This document shows positions 27,576 to 37,479 of a stretch of DNA of 64,000 nucleotides, piece by piece (position 1 is the stretch's first letter; the number at the start of each line of letters is the position of its first letter). Under the pieces are notes generated by a model that was given only the letters and a program-made list of their open reading frames with translations, made no database searches and was not told the DNA's origin. Where the stretch lies: NCBI GenBank assembly GCA_905197905.1, contig CAJKAP010000011.1:20037-84036 (forward strand), read 5' to 3'. The translations under genes and the position numbers were made by a program. Origin of the DNA: an uncultured Sutterella sp. Lineage in GTDB: Bacteria; Pseudomonadota; Gammaproteobacteria; Burkholderiales; Burkholderiaceae_F.

Positions 27576-28016
27576 CTGGAAAAAGAATAATGGGGAATCG
27601 TCTCTCTAAGAGTCTATTTAATTAATTGATTTATTGACAATACATATTTTAAAGATGTGGACTGTTTAATTTGATTTAACCAGGAGTTTTCTAACTTCTA
27701 TAGGGAGATTACTAATATAAAAATATCAAGTGAATCAACTGGTTGATTCTGTATCGCTGTGAGAGTAGCTAGTCAATAAATCTTTATTTAGTTATTGATT
27801 TCTTCCATATAGTAAAATGTTTCCTTTAAAAATTCTGTGTTAGGATAGAATCTGAAAGACCAGATTCTTACGCGCCGTTGACCGCGACGCCACCTCCATG
27901 ACCACCGATGAAGAGAGATTAGAGTTTCGGACCGATCTTTTCCTTGTTTTCTTACTGGACCTTCCTGTCACTTTCTTCATTTGCCGTGGCGACCAGACTC
28001 AATGAAGAGATATATC
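27576..28016 (+). promoter_or_regulatory. AT-rich upstream region and leader of autotransporter 1
   Basis: 441 bp with no gene, sharply more AT-rich than the flanking genes up to about 27850. It contains a near-palindrome, GAATCAAC at 27732-27749 facing GTTGATTC across 2 nt, a possible operator. The last part mirrors the leaders of autotransporters 2 and 3, ending in AAGAGATATATC just before the ATG (compare AAGAGACTTATC at copy 3). Confidence 0.5.
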
Positions 28017-30944
28017 ATGACGAAAAAAGTCACTTTCGCTAAAACGCCTCTTGCTTTAGCCTTGCTTCTTACTTTTTGTGCTCCTCTACAAGCAAGTTTG
28101 ATTCTTCCCATTAAAACTGATCAACAGTTCGAAACTGATACCACCATTGATTACGATGGCGACATGGTGATATACGCTGATCATTACGCCCCCACTCACA
28201 TCCATATTGCCGATGATGCGGTGCTAACTATCAATTCCAACGTTACTCCAGAGAGAGTGGCGCAATCTGGTTCAAGTGCAGCAATGATGGGGCGCATTAT
28301 TGATGCAACGCGCGATAGCGTTATTTTTAGTGGGGGAGAGCTTAGACTGAATAAAACAGACTACTACGCAGCAAGGGAAAATGTTTCCGCAGAGCAACAA
28401 ACCTTCATTCGCTCTTCTGATTTCTACCAGGCTGAGCATAAAGAGATACGATTCGACAATAAGAAAACCGTGATGAAGGGAGCGCTTCCGTATGGCTCTA
28501 TGCTGATCGGTAACGTTGCTTTGATTTTTAATGGAGAGACCGAAATAACCCTTGATAGAGGGGAAAGTTTGTCTAAGGCGAGTTCTGTGATAGGAGGACT
28601 GGTTCAAGGAGGGGCTCTTTTTGAAATCAAGAAAGGGGCGAAGATTTCTCTAATTGCAGGGAAGAATGATAACTTTACTCAAGGACTTCAGCTGGGTTCA
28701 GGAGGTAATGCGTTATTTGATGGGGTTGTCACTTATGACCTTGATGCACATGGTAGTTCAGCGCATCAATACGGCATCTTCACCTATAAACTGGAAAATG
28801 AACCCACTTATACGCCCCAAGAAAAACTCATAGAGTCCAAGGGAACCTTGCAGTTTAATTTGCATGGCGGTTTCAAAGAAAAAACTTATGTTTATGGCAT
28901 CAAAACCTATAGAGATATTGCCTTTAATAAGTTAGGCATTGCAGCCAATGATGCCAAGTCTGCCTATGGTTTTTTACTCGATTCAAAGACCGATAAAACC
29001 ACACCAACAAAGATTTCTGGAACCGACTATAGCTTTACGAGCGAAAATGCAGGACAGGCGATTGGTATCTACATTCTTAAAGGCATCCCCGGTGTTGTTG
29101 ATATAGGTAGCTACAACTTTAAAACGCAAGATGTTACCGATGCTTGGGCTATTTTCGCAGGAGATGGTTCTGTTAGTTTGAAAAAACTGATGGTTGATAA
29201 TGGAGCGAATAAGAATAACTACGGGATCAGAGCCACCGGCACTGCCAATGTGACGGTAGCGGATGATTTTACTGTTGCGGCACAGAACCCTATTAGCGCG
29301 AGCAATACCGCTCTCGTCGATGTGAAGAAAAACTTCATCTCCAACTCCACCAGTATGATCGTGGCGACCAACGATGCCAAGGTCTTGATCAACAAAGAAG
29401 GCGCTGGTGCTGTGCAATTTACTGGGGGTACTGAGAGAGTCGGCAATGCAACGCTTGATATAACGCTAGGTTCCTGTCAAGAAAAGCCCTCTTTCTGGAA
29501 AGTTCTCACGTTGGTCGCAGGCACGCCTTCTACGCTTAGCCACTTGACGCTAGGAGAGAACGCACAAATGCACTTCTTTGTGAGTGATGCGTCGTTTGTG
29601 AATAGCGAAAGTGGTACCTCAATGGTGAACGTCTTGGGTGACGCACCTGTCGCTCTGAAAAAGCACGAGAAGTCGGGGATTGTTCTCATCAACAATATGG
29701 GCGCCGACTTTACCGTGGGCGATGTGATTGGACTCATTTCCAGCACTAACGGCTTCACGTTGGACGCAACGGCGATTAAGGCTAAAGAAGATCTCGCTGA
29801 TCTCAAGCAGGAGTTGAGTGTGGTCACTCCCCGCTCTTTAGTGCAGTTGCAAGAAACGGCGGTTGGAAAAGACAGCTACGATTTGCTTCTGGAAACGGAT
29901 AACCGCTTAATTGCCAAAATTAAAGAGCCGCCCAAGCCAGAACCCAAACCCGAACCGAAGCCGGAACCTAAGCCTGAGCCAAAACCAGAGCCCAAGCCTG
30001 AACCGAAACCTTCGGTGATCAACCCGCAGACGGATGCGATGATGGAATCCTCCGTTTCGGCCTATGGAACGCTCTTTGCCGCAGACGATTTGTTTGTTGA
30101 CAGTGTTTTGCGCTCTCACAATGGTCAGCATCGAGAAGGTCTCTTTGCGGCAGCGCGTGCTGGCAAGTGGGCGATCGATACGCGAACGGATCTTGATATG
30201 GATATCGTCACGGGGCTCGTTGGCTACGCGAAGCGTAACGGGGCTTCGGAGATCGGTGGCTTCCTTGAAATAGGTCACTCTTCTTACGACACGATGACCT
30301 ACGCCAAGATCGGCAACGTTGAGGGCAAAGGTCGCCACAACTACGCGGGCGTTGGTCTTTATGTGGACTATGCCACGCCAGTGGACGGCTTGAAACTCAC
30401 GGGTTATGTGAAGGGTGGGGCGTTCTCCAACCACTTTAACGCCGAGCTCATTGGTCAGAAGGTCACCTTTGATCGCACGAACGCTTATTGGGGTGTGCAT
30501 CTTGGGGCGCATTATGACTTTGACGTAGCAAAACTTCGTAGTCGCACTTTCTTCTCCTACTTCTACGACGGGATGAAGTCGAGCGCTTACGACATCGCTG
30601 GCACTGAAAAGCTGGAAGGCGCAACGTTTAACTACGACACCCTCCAAGCTCATCGTGTCCAAGTGGGTAACCTTTTTGAATACCAGTACACGCCAACGCA
30701 GCGCCCATACTTTGGTCTGACGCTTGAACAAACGATTAGCGCTAAGGCTAAGGGCACTGCTACCGATAAGGATGGCACGCTGAAACTTACCTCGAGCGAT
30801 ATGGCAGGCACTACGGGTATTCTCTCAGCGGGTTGGAACTACACCAATCCTGCGGATACCTTTGAGTTTGAAGTAGGTGTCAATGGCTATGTTGGCACTC
30901 GTCAAGGTGTCTCTGGACAAGTTCAGGCGAACTGGAAGTTCTAA
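28017..30944 (+). CDS. Type Va autotransporter, copy 1
   Basis: Surface-exposed or released protein. The 975-residue product begins with a signal peptide (about 1-27, FAKTPLALALLLTF) aligned with those of the next two genes. The passenger (about 28-630) has the glycine- and asparagine-rich repeat texture of a beta-helix. A PEPKP-repeat linker follows (about 637-665), then the autotransporter barrel (about 690-975), ending in the outer-membrane C-terminal signature QVQANWKF. The ATG at 28017 matches the paralogues and has AAGAG upstream; the frame extends 12 codons further. The passenger is the most diverged of the three; function (adhesion or other) cannot be told. Confidence 0.93.
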   Translation: MTKKVTFAKTPLALALLLTFCAPLQASLILPIKTDQQFETDTTIDYDGDMVIYADHYAPTHIHIADDAVLTINSNVTPERVAQSGSSAAMMGRIIDATRDSVIFSGGELRLNKTDYYAARENVSAEQQTFIRSSDFYQAEHKEIRFDNKKTVMKGALPYGSMLIGNVALIFNGETEITLDRGESLSKASSVIGGLVQGGALFEIKKGAKISLIAGKNDNFTQGLQLGSGGNALFDGVVTYDLDAHGSSAHQYGIFTYKLENEPTYTPQEKLIESKGTLQFNLHGGFKEKTYVYGIKTYRDIAFNKLGIAANDAKSAYGFLLDSKTDKTTPTKISGTDYSFTSENAGQAIGIYILKGIPGVVDIGSYNFKTQDVTDAWAIFAGDGSVSLKKLMVDNGANKNNYGIRATGTANVTVADDFTVAAQNPISASNTALVDVKKNFISNSTSMIVATNDAKVLINKEGAGAVQFTGGTERVGNATLDITLGSCQEKPSFWKVLTLVAGTPSTLSHLTLGENAQMHFFVSDASFVNSESGTSMVNVLGDAPVALKKHEKSGIVLINNMGADFTVGDVIGLISSTNGFTLDATAIKAKEDLADLKQELSVVTPRSLVQLQETAVGKDSYDLLLETDNRLIAKIKEPPKPEPKPEPKPEPKPEPKPEPKPEPKPSVINPQTDAMMESSVSAYGTLFAADDLFVDSVLRSHNGQHREGLFAAARAGKWAIDTRTDLDMDIVTGLVGYAKRNGASEIGGFLEIGHSSYDTMTYAKIGNVEGKGRHNYAGVGLYVDYATPVDGLKLTGYVKGGAFSNHFNAELIGQKVTFDRTNAYWGVHLGAHYDFDVAKLRSRTFFSYFYDGMKSSAYDIAGTEKLEGATFNYDTLQAHRVQVGNLFEYQYTPTQRPYFGLTLEQTISAKAKGTATDKDGTLKLTSSDMAGTTGILSAGWNYTNPADTFEFEVGVNGYVGTRQGVSGQVQANWKF

Positions 30945-30956
30945 GCAACTCTAAAA

Positions 30957-31025
30957 AACACGCTAGGAGAGGGCTCCCGTACTCGTTGGTCACTGATAGA
31001 CCAATAAGTGCGGGAGTTTTTCTTT
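30957..31025 (+). terminator. Terminator of autotransporter 1, in a repeat shared with copy 2
   Basis: Stem CTCCCG at 30974 with CGGGAG at 31011-31016, enclosing an inner TTGGTC/GACCAA hairpin, followed by TTTTTCTTTT. The whole segment, from ACACGCTAGGAG onward, recurs at 34240-34312. Confidence 0.88.
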
Positions 31026-31184
31026 TCTGTGAAAGAGAGAAGTTGCAAATACGCAACAAAAAAGCGCTCTTTAACAAGGGTTGGGAGGAGAGTCAAAATC
31101 GCGTAAAAGCTTCTCTAAGAAGAGTTTAGGGAGAATAAGCCTTTTGTGAGCAAAAAGTGAAGCGTTAAATTAAAAATAAAGTCG

Positions 31185-31213
31185 TGATTTATAAGAGGGA
31201 GTCGCCTTATACT
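31185..31213 (+). promoter_or_regulatory. Promoter of autotransporter 2
   Basis: TGATTT and TATACT spaced 17 bp, within a block (GTGATTTATAA ... TATACTG) that is conserved upstream of autotransporter 3. Predicted mRNA leader about 140 nt. Confidence 0.55.
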
Positions 31214-31358
31214 GTAGGGATACCGAAGACTTTTTTGTCATGAAGTTTTCTCTGACCAACAACCTCCAACAAAGACCCATTCTGTAGATCTCTCGACAGC
31301 TTCTCTCCATGAAAGAGTCTTTGTTTATTCGATTTCTTATTGCCTAGCGAGACCTACT

Positions 31359-34229
31359 ATGAGATCGACTCTTCAATTCAGCAAAACACCTCTTGCCTTA
31401 GCACTCACTTTTGCGCTTTGCTCAGTGGCTTATGCGGCGAATCCTATCGTTCCCGATCGTGATTACGGCACCGAAACCATCGAAGTTGATGGTCCTGTTG
31501 TTTTGGCAACGCGTGCTGGTGAAACCGTCACACTTAATATCACGGAAGGTGAAACACTGACGCTTGTCGGGAAAGTGAGCCAGACAACGCTCAAGAAGTC
31601 AGAAGAAGGGACGGTCATTGATGGGACCAAAGGCAATTTGACCGTCACGGGTGGCAATTTAGTCCTCTCAAGAGCGGATTTGAAGGAGTTTGCTCCCGAT
31701 AGCAATCTCTCCACGAAAAAGCAATCCATCATCAATGGCTATAACGCCAGTGCGGGGACTCAACTAGTTTTCTCTAACGCGAGTACCACGTTAACTGGGT
31801 CGACGCCACAAGGGATTCGCCTCAATAAAGATATTGCCTTGAGCGCAACTAACGGCATGACGATTAAGCTCGACCGTACCCAAATTCCAACGGTTGACGA
31901 TGAGGCAATTGGAATTGACTTGAGAGATACGGCAACGCTGACTTTCGGGAGTGGTGGGGCATCTTCTATTGAAATAAAAGGCGCTCCCAAGGACAAAAAT
32001 GTGGCAGGGGTGAGGCTCTACGCAGATAGTAAGGCAACCTTTGAAGGAGATTTAGGTATCACGGTCGAAGGTGGGACAACCACTACAGCTGCTATCGATT
32101 TAGGTAAAGGAAACGGTTCCTTTAAAGCGAAAAAAGCCACCGTCAAAGTGGACGGCTCCAACAATGTCATGGGCCTCAACGTGGCGAAGGACAGTAACTA
32201 TACGACCGAGATGGATGAGTTGACCGTCAAGAGTGAAGCCTCTCGAAATGGCTATGGGATGCGAGTCGACGGTGGTGGCACGCTCAAAATAAAAGATTTA
32301 AAGGTAACGCTTGATAATGCGACAAGACAAGCTCGCGGGATTATGTTCCAGAGCAATACCACCATGACGTTGGATGTCGATGATCTCTCTATCACGACGA
32401 ATAACGCGGGTAGTGCTTATGGCATTTATCTCTCAAACGGTACGGTAGTTGCAAACTCAGCCTACATTGAAAACAATGGCGTGGCAGCAGGCGAAGCGAA
32501 CTATGGCATCGTGACGAGAAAGACTGGGAAAGTGATCATTAAGCAGGGTTTGGTCACTAAGGCTCCTGTTGCGATTGAAACTCAAGAGACTTCCACAGTT
32601 GATGTTGAGCAAGGCTTCATGGCACTGGGGACGAGCGTGCTTAGCGCAACAGACACCAGTACGTTGAAAATTAATAGCCAAGGAACGGAGGCTGTGTTAT
32701 TCAGTGGGGTGACTTTAAAAGAGGCCGGCAGTACTCTTGAAATGACTTTGGGCGGCCTCAGTGCCGCACCAGGGACGCAATCGTATTGGAATGTTTTGTC
32801 GCCAAATGCGGCAACTCCTGAAGGCAAGGTTTCTACGCTCAGTAAACTCACGCTCGGGAAGTATGCTCGCCTCAACTTCTTTGTCTCAGACGCCGACTTC
32901 GTCAATGGCACGCACGACATGATTAAAGTCGAGGGCGACACGCCAGTCGCTTTCTTGTCGGGTGATAAGACGGGTATTTCGATTGTGAAAGCGGGTGAGA
33001 TTGAGTTCAAGCCCAACGACAAGATCGGCTTGATCGGTAGTGAGAAGGGATTTACTTTGGATGGTAGCACGCTTGCTGCGGGCGCGAACCTTGAAAAACT
33101 CAAACAAGATTTGATGGACTTGAGCGTCACTCAGGTTGATAGTTTGATTGCTTGGAAAGATTCAGAATTGAAGAAGGATCAATATGATCTGCTTCTCGAT
33201 ACGGACAAACGCTTGGTGGCGACGATTAAAGAGCCGCCAAAGCCAGAACCCGAGCCCGAGCCCGAGCCAAAACCCGAGCCTAAACCAGATCCCGAACGCA
33301 TCCTCAATCCGCAAACGGATGTGTTGATGGAAGCTTCTGCTTCTTCCTATGGCACGCTTTTTGCGGCGGACGATTTGTTTGTGGATAGCGTCTTGCGCTC
33401 TCGTCGCGGTCAGCACCCTGAAGGACTCTTCGCGGCTGCGCGCTACGGTCGCTGGTCTATTGATACCAACACGGATATTGACGTGGATATCGTGACGGGG
33501 CTTGTGGGCTACGCTAAGTGCTTTGATAACGCTGAGTACGGTGGCTTCCTTGAAATGGGCCATGCTTCTTACGACACGATGGCCTATGCGAAGATTGGCG
33601 ACGTGCTGGGTCACGGTCGCCACAACTACGCGGGTATCGGTCTTTATGCCGACTATGGCACGTCGGTTGAAGGCTTGAAACTTACTGGCTACCTGAAGGG
33701 CGGCGCCTTCTCGAACCACTTGAATACTCAATTGGTGGGCCAGAAGGTGAAATTTGACAACACGGGCGCTTATTGGGGCGTGCATCTTGGGACGCACTAT
33801 GACTTCCAGTTGAGTAAGCTCCGTAGCCGTACATTCCTCTCTTACTTTTACGATGGGCTGCAGTCTTCCTCCTATGACGTCGCTGGCACAGAAGCAATTG
33901 TGGGCGCGAGCTTTAAGTTCGATTCGCTCAACGCACACCGTGTGCAGATTGGTAACCTCTTTGAGTATGACCATTCCGCCACATTGCGTCCATACTTTGG
34001 TCTCACGTTTGAGCAGGTCTTGAGCGCTGAGGCTAAGGGAACGGCGACGGATAAGACTGGCACGATGACACTGCGCTCTAGCGATATGGAAGGCTCGACG
34101 GGGATTATCTCGGCGGGTTGGACGTACCTCAACGAAGCGCAAACGTTTGAATTTGAAGTTGGTGTGAATGGCTATGTAGGTGCCCGCCAGGGTGCCTCGG
34201 GTCAGGTTCAGGCTAACTGGAAGTTCTAA
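31359..34229 (+). CDS. Type Va autotransporter, copy 2
   Basis: 956 residues: signal peptide (1-26, ending VAYAA), passenger (about 27-620) of beta-helix-type repeats, a PEPEPKP linker (about 626-646) and a C-terminal barrel (about 670-956) closing in VQANWKF. The N-terminus (NPIVPDRDYGTETIEVDGP) and the last 450 residues closely match copy 3, and the barrel matches copy 1. A leader of about 140 nt precedes the ATG and shares the motif CAACAAAGACC with that of copy 3. It is intact, unlike copy 3. Confidence 0.95.
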   Translation: MRSTLQFSKTPLALALTFALCSVAYAANPIVPDRDYGTETIEVDGPVVLATRAGETVTLNITEGETLTLVGKVSQTTLKKSEEGTVIDGTKGNLTVTGGNLVLSRADLKEFAPDSNLSTKKQSIINGYNASAGTQLVFSNASTTLTGSTPQGIRLNKDIALSATNGMTIKLDRTQIPTVDDEAIGIDLRDTATLTFGSGGASSIEIKGAPKDKNVAGVRLYADSKATFEGDLGITVEGGTTTTAAIDLGKGNGSFKAKKATVKVDGSNNVMGLNVAKDSNYTTEMDELTVKSEASRNGYGMRVDGGGTLKIKDLKVTLDNATRQARGIMFQSNTTMTLDVDDLSITTNNAGSAYGIYLSNGTVVANSAYIENNGVAAGEANYGIVTRKTGKVIIKQGLVTKAPVAIETQETSTVDVEQGFMALGTSVLSATDTSTLKINSQGTEAVLFSGVTLKEAGSTLEMTLGGLSAAPGTQSYWNVLSPNAATPEGKVSTLSKLTLGKYARLNFFVSDADFVNGTHDMIKVEGDTPVAFLSGDKTGISIVKAGEIEFKPNDKIGLIGSEKGFTLDGSTLAAGANLEKLKQDLMDLSVTQVDSLIAWKDSELKKDQYDLLLDTDKRLVATIKEPPKPEPEPEPEPKPEPKPDPERILNPQTDVLMEASASSYGTLFAADDLFVDSVLRSRRGQHPEGLFAAARYGRWSIDTNTDIDVDIVTGLVGYAKCFDNAEYGGFLEMGHASYDTMAYAKIGDVLGHGRHNYAGIGLYADYGTSVEGLKLTGYLKGGAFSNHLNTQLVGQKVKFDNTGAYWGVHLGTHYDFQLSKLRSRTFLSYFYDGLQSSSYDVAGTEAIVGASFKFDSLNAHRVQIGNLFEYDHSATLRPYFGLTFEQVLSAEAKGTATDKTGTMTLRSSDMEGSTGIISAGWTYLNEAQTFEFEVGVNGYVGARQGASGQVQANWKF

Positions 34230-34239
34230 ACGAACTTTT

Positions 34240-34312
34240 CACCTAACACGCTAGGAGTGTACTCCCGTACTCTTTGGTCACTTATAGACCAAAAGGTGCG
34301 GGAGTTTTTCTT
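34240..34312 (+). terminator. Terminator of autotransporter 2, repeat of the element after copy 1
   Basis: CTCCCG at 34262-34267 pairs with CGGGAG at 34299-34304, with the same inner TTGGTC/GACCAA pairing and TTTTTC tail as the element at 30957. Confidence 0.88.
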
Positions 34313-34480
34313 TGTCTGAGGAGATAAGTGGTGAAATAGCAACACTTTTGAAGACCAACAAAAAAGAAAGTAAAATCTGCGTCAAATCAAAACCGTGTCA
34401 ATTGCTTCTCTAAGAGTAAATTTTCATAAGTTGATCTCTTTTTGGTCTTATTTTTGCAGTACAGAAGAAAAATTAGTTAG

Positions 34481-34510
34481 TGATTTATAAAGGAAAAAAC
34501 GCTCTATACT
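34481..34510 (+). promoter_or_regulatory. Promoter of autotransporter 3
   Basis: TGATTT and TATACT spaced 18 bp, in the same sequence block as before copy 2. The predicted leader is about 140 nt. Confidence 0.55.
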
Positions 34511-35189
34511 GGAAATATGACAATGGCTAATGTATCATGAAAATTTCTACTTGACCATAAATATTGCAACAAAGACCAATCCCTCCTAATCAAGTTCCAC
34601 CGTTCTTGAGCTTCGTGTCTTTGACGCTCCGATTTTCTATTCGCTAAAGAGACTTATCATGAGAAAGACTCCAGCTTTCACAAAAACTCCCCTCTTCCTC
34701 GCCATCACGCTCGCACTAAGCGCAGCAGCTTACGCAGCTGATCCTATTGTTCCACAAGGCACTTACGGTACCCAAACAATTGAAGTCGATGGTCCAGCTG
34801 TGCTGAAGCCTGGTGCAGGAGAAACGCAGACTCTCAATATTGCTGATGGCGAAACTTTGACGCTTGTCGGCAAAGTGAGTGATCTCAGCTCGCCCTATCT
34901 TCAAACTGGTACGGTAATTGATGTAAGAAAAGGCAGTTTGACCGTCACTGGTGGAAATTTAGTTCTTTCAAGAGATGATTTTAGAAAAAGATTTCCCAAT
35001 AACGTGAGTATAGATGCTCAAAACCAGTCGATCATTAATGGGTTAGACGGGAGCAGTGGCGGAAGTTTGACCTTCAATAACGCTAGTACAAAGCTAGAAG
35101 GTACGACACCTTACGGGATTAGACTCGACCAAGACGTTGGTCTCACGGCCAAGAATGGTTTGGTGATTAATCTCGATCGATCGCAGATA

Positions 35190-35196
35190 GGGGGGG
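35190..35196 (+). repeat. G7 homopolymer at the autotransporter 3 frameshift
   Basis: Seven G in a row exactly where the reading frame breaks. Removal of one G or addition of two would restore a single open frame, as expected for slipped-strand phase variation. Confidence 0.8.
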
Positions 35197-37362
35197 CCAG
35201 GGGTTAATCTAATGGGGGTTGAACTCTATAAGACATCTTGGCTAGATTTGGGAAGTGGTGGAGAATCGTTTATTGTGATCAAAGGTGCTGCAGGAGACGG
35301 AGCCATGACAGCATTGAGATTCTGGGATGGTAGTAATGGGAAAATTCAGAATAGTCTACAAATTGATATGTCCCACCACGCGAACTCTCAGTCTCCGGGA
35401 ATGGTAGGAATTGAGTCCGAACGCCTTAACGGTTATGCCGAGGAGAACGCAAAAGAAATTGTTTTTTCTGGACCTGTCAAAGTTACCATGAATGGGCTTG
35501 CCAAAAAGGGTAATGGGCGTGCTGTACGTAGTAACCGAAGTATGACTTTTGAAAAAGGCCTCACTGTCATAGCTAGTGGTATTGATCGAGGTACTGGACT
35601 CGAAACGATCGGTGGAATCAACGGCACCCCAAATCTGAAAGTAAAGGGCGATTTTAGCTACACGCTGGATTCTGGGAAACAAATTGAAGTTATCCAGATG
35701 TTGGCAGGGACTTCCTCTGTTGTTACGTTAGATGACGTAAATATCACTGCGAAGAATACAGAAGATATTTCGGCTATCAGAACTGGGCAAGACCAATCGC
35801 GCCTGTTCACAGCAAAAAATTTCACATTTACTACGGAGGATACTGGGACAGCACGAGGGTTCTTCGGCATCAGCGGGGATCTAACCTTTGATAATTTTTC
35901 AATGAAAACTGAAAGAACTCAAACTGTTTTCGGTTTATTTCCTCAGGTAGCACAAGATACCAAAATTACCGTCAAGGAAGAATTTGGGCTAGTAGCAACT
36001 AACGCTGAAAGTTTGCAAGGTTTCCGTTTAGTGACAAATAAACCGACAAATGATAAGCCCAACAGAGTCATTCTGAATCTGAATAACGTAAACATGTCGG
36101 CATCGGGACCGAAGCTAAATAGTGTCTATGGGATTGTTGCTGGTAGTGGTATTAGTGAAGTGACAATGAACGATTGGCAACTCCAATCTTCTGCAACAAC
36201 GACCGCTTACGGGATTTACTCCTCAGGGAGTGGTTTTTTGAATGCTAAAAAGGCCACATTGACGCTTGATAATTCTAATAAAGCTAAAGGATTGGAAACT
36301 GCTTCTACCAGCACTTTTGCGACAAATATCGATGAGCTTACGCTTACGACCAACTCTTCAAAGACAGTCACAGGGGTGCACGGAAATGGTAAAGGGTCTC
36401 TAAACTCCAAGCAGACCACGATGACGATTAATAACGCCACAACTCAAGCTATAGGGATTTACACTGTAAATAGTGAGTTCAAAGCGGATATTGAGAAACT
36501 AAGCATCACAGCGAATGCTCCTGGGAACGTCTACTCCGTTTATTTGAACGGAGGAAGCCTTACTGCAAAGGAAGCAAATCTACAAAATAACGATGTCACT
36601 GGTAAGAATAATTATGGGATCGTGACCAGAAATAGCGCGCAAGTGACAGTTAGAGATAGCCTGACGACAAAGGCAGAAGGAGCTATTGATGCAGGAGGAA
36701 CTTCAACGGTCGATGTAGAGCAGAGTTTCAAGAGTCTTGGTGAAACCTTTATTCTCACTTCTGATACTGGCGTAGCGAAAGTGAATAGTAAAGGCACAGG
36801 AGCAGTTGAATTTACTGGAGCAACTGCAAAAACGGACAACTCTACCCTAGAAATGACCTTGGGCGGCACAGCCTCTGCGCCAACGACGCAGTCCTACTGG
36901 AATGTGGTTGCTCCGTCTTCTGACACCCCAGAAGGGAAGGTCTCTACGCTGAGTAAGCTCACTCTCGGCAAGAACGCTCGCCTGAATTTCTTCGTTGAGG
37001 ACAATACCTTCATTAATAGCGCTCTCGACATGATTCATGTTCAGGGGGAAACCCCTGTGGCGCTGATGTCGGGTGACAATACTGGTATTTCGATTGTGAA
37101 GGTGGGCGACGATATTACATTCGCAGTCAACGACAAGATTGGTTTGATCAATAGTGATAAAGGCTTCACGTTGAACGGTAGCACGATTGCTGCGGGTACC
37201 AAGCTTGAAGACCTGAAGAAAGACTTGATGGACTTGAGCGTGACTCAGATCCAAAGCTTGATTTCGATGCAGGAAAAGGAACTGAAGAAGGACGGCTACG
37301 ACCTTCTCCTTGATACGGACAATCGTTTGATTGCCACTATTGTGGAAAAGAAGACGCCGCCC

Positions 37363-37479
37363 GAACCAGAACCTAAGCCCGATCCTGAGCCCAAGCCTGA
37401 TCCGGAACCGAAACCCGATCCAGAACCGAAACCCGATCCTGAGCCAAAACCAGACCCAGAACCGAAGCCTGAGCCCACC
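37363..37479 (+). repeat. Tandem 18-bp coding repeats in the autotransporter 3 linker
   Basis: Imperfect 18-bp units encoding PEPKPD repeat about six times. The corresponding linkers of copies 1 (about 29926-30009) and 2 (about 33235-33295) have different unit numbers and different Glu/Asp/Lys content. Confidence 0.85.
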
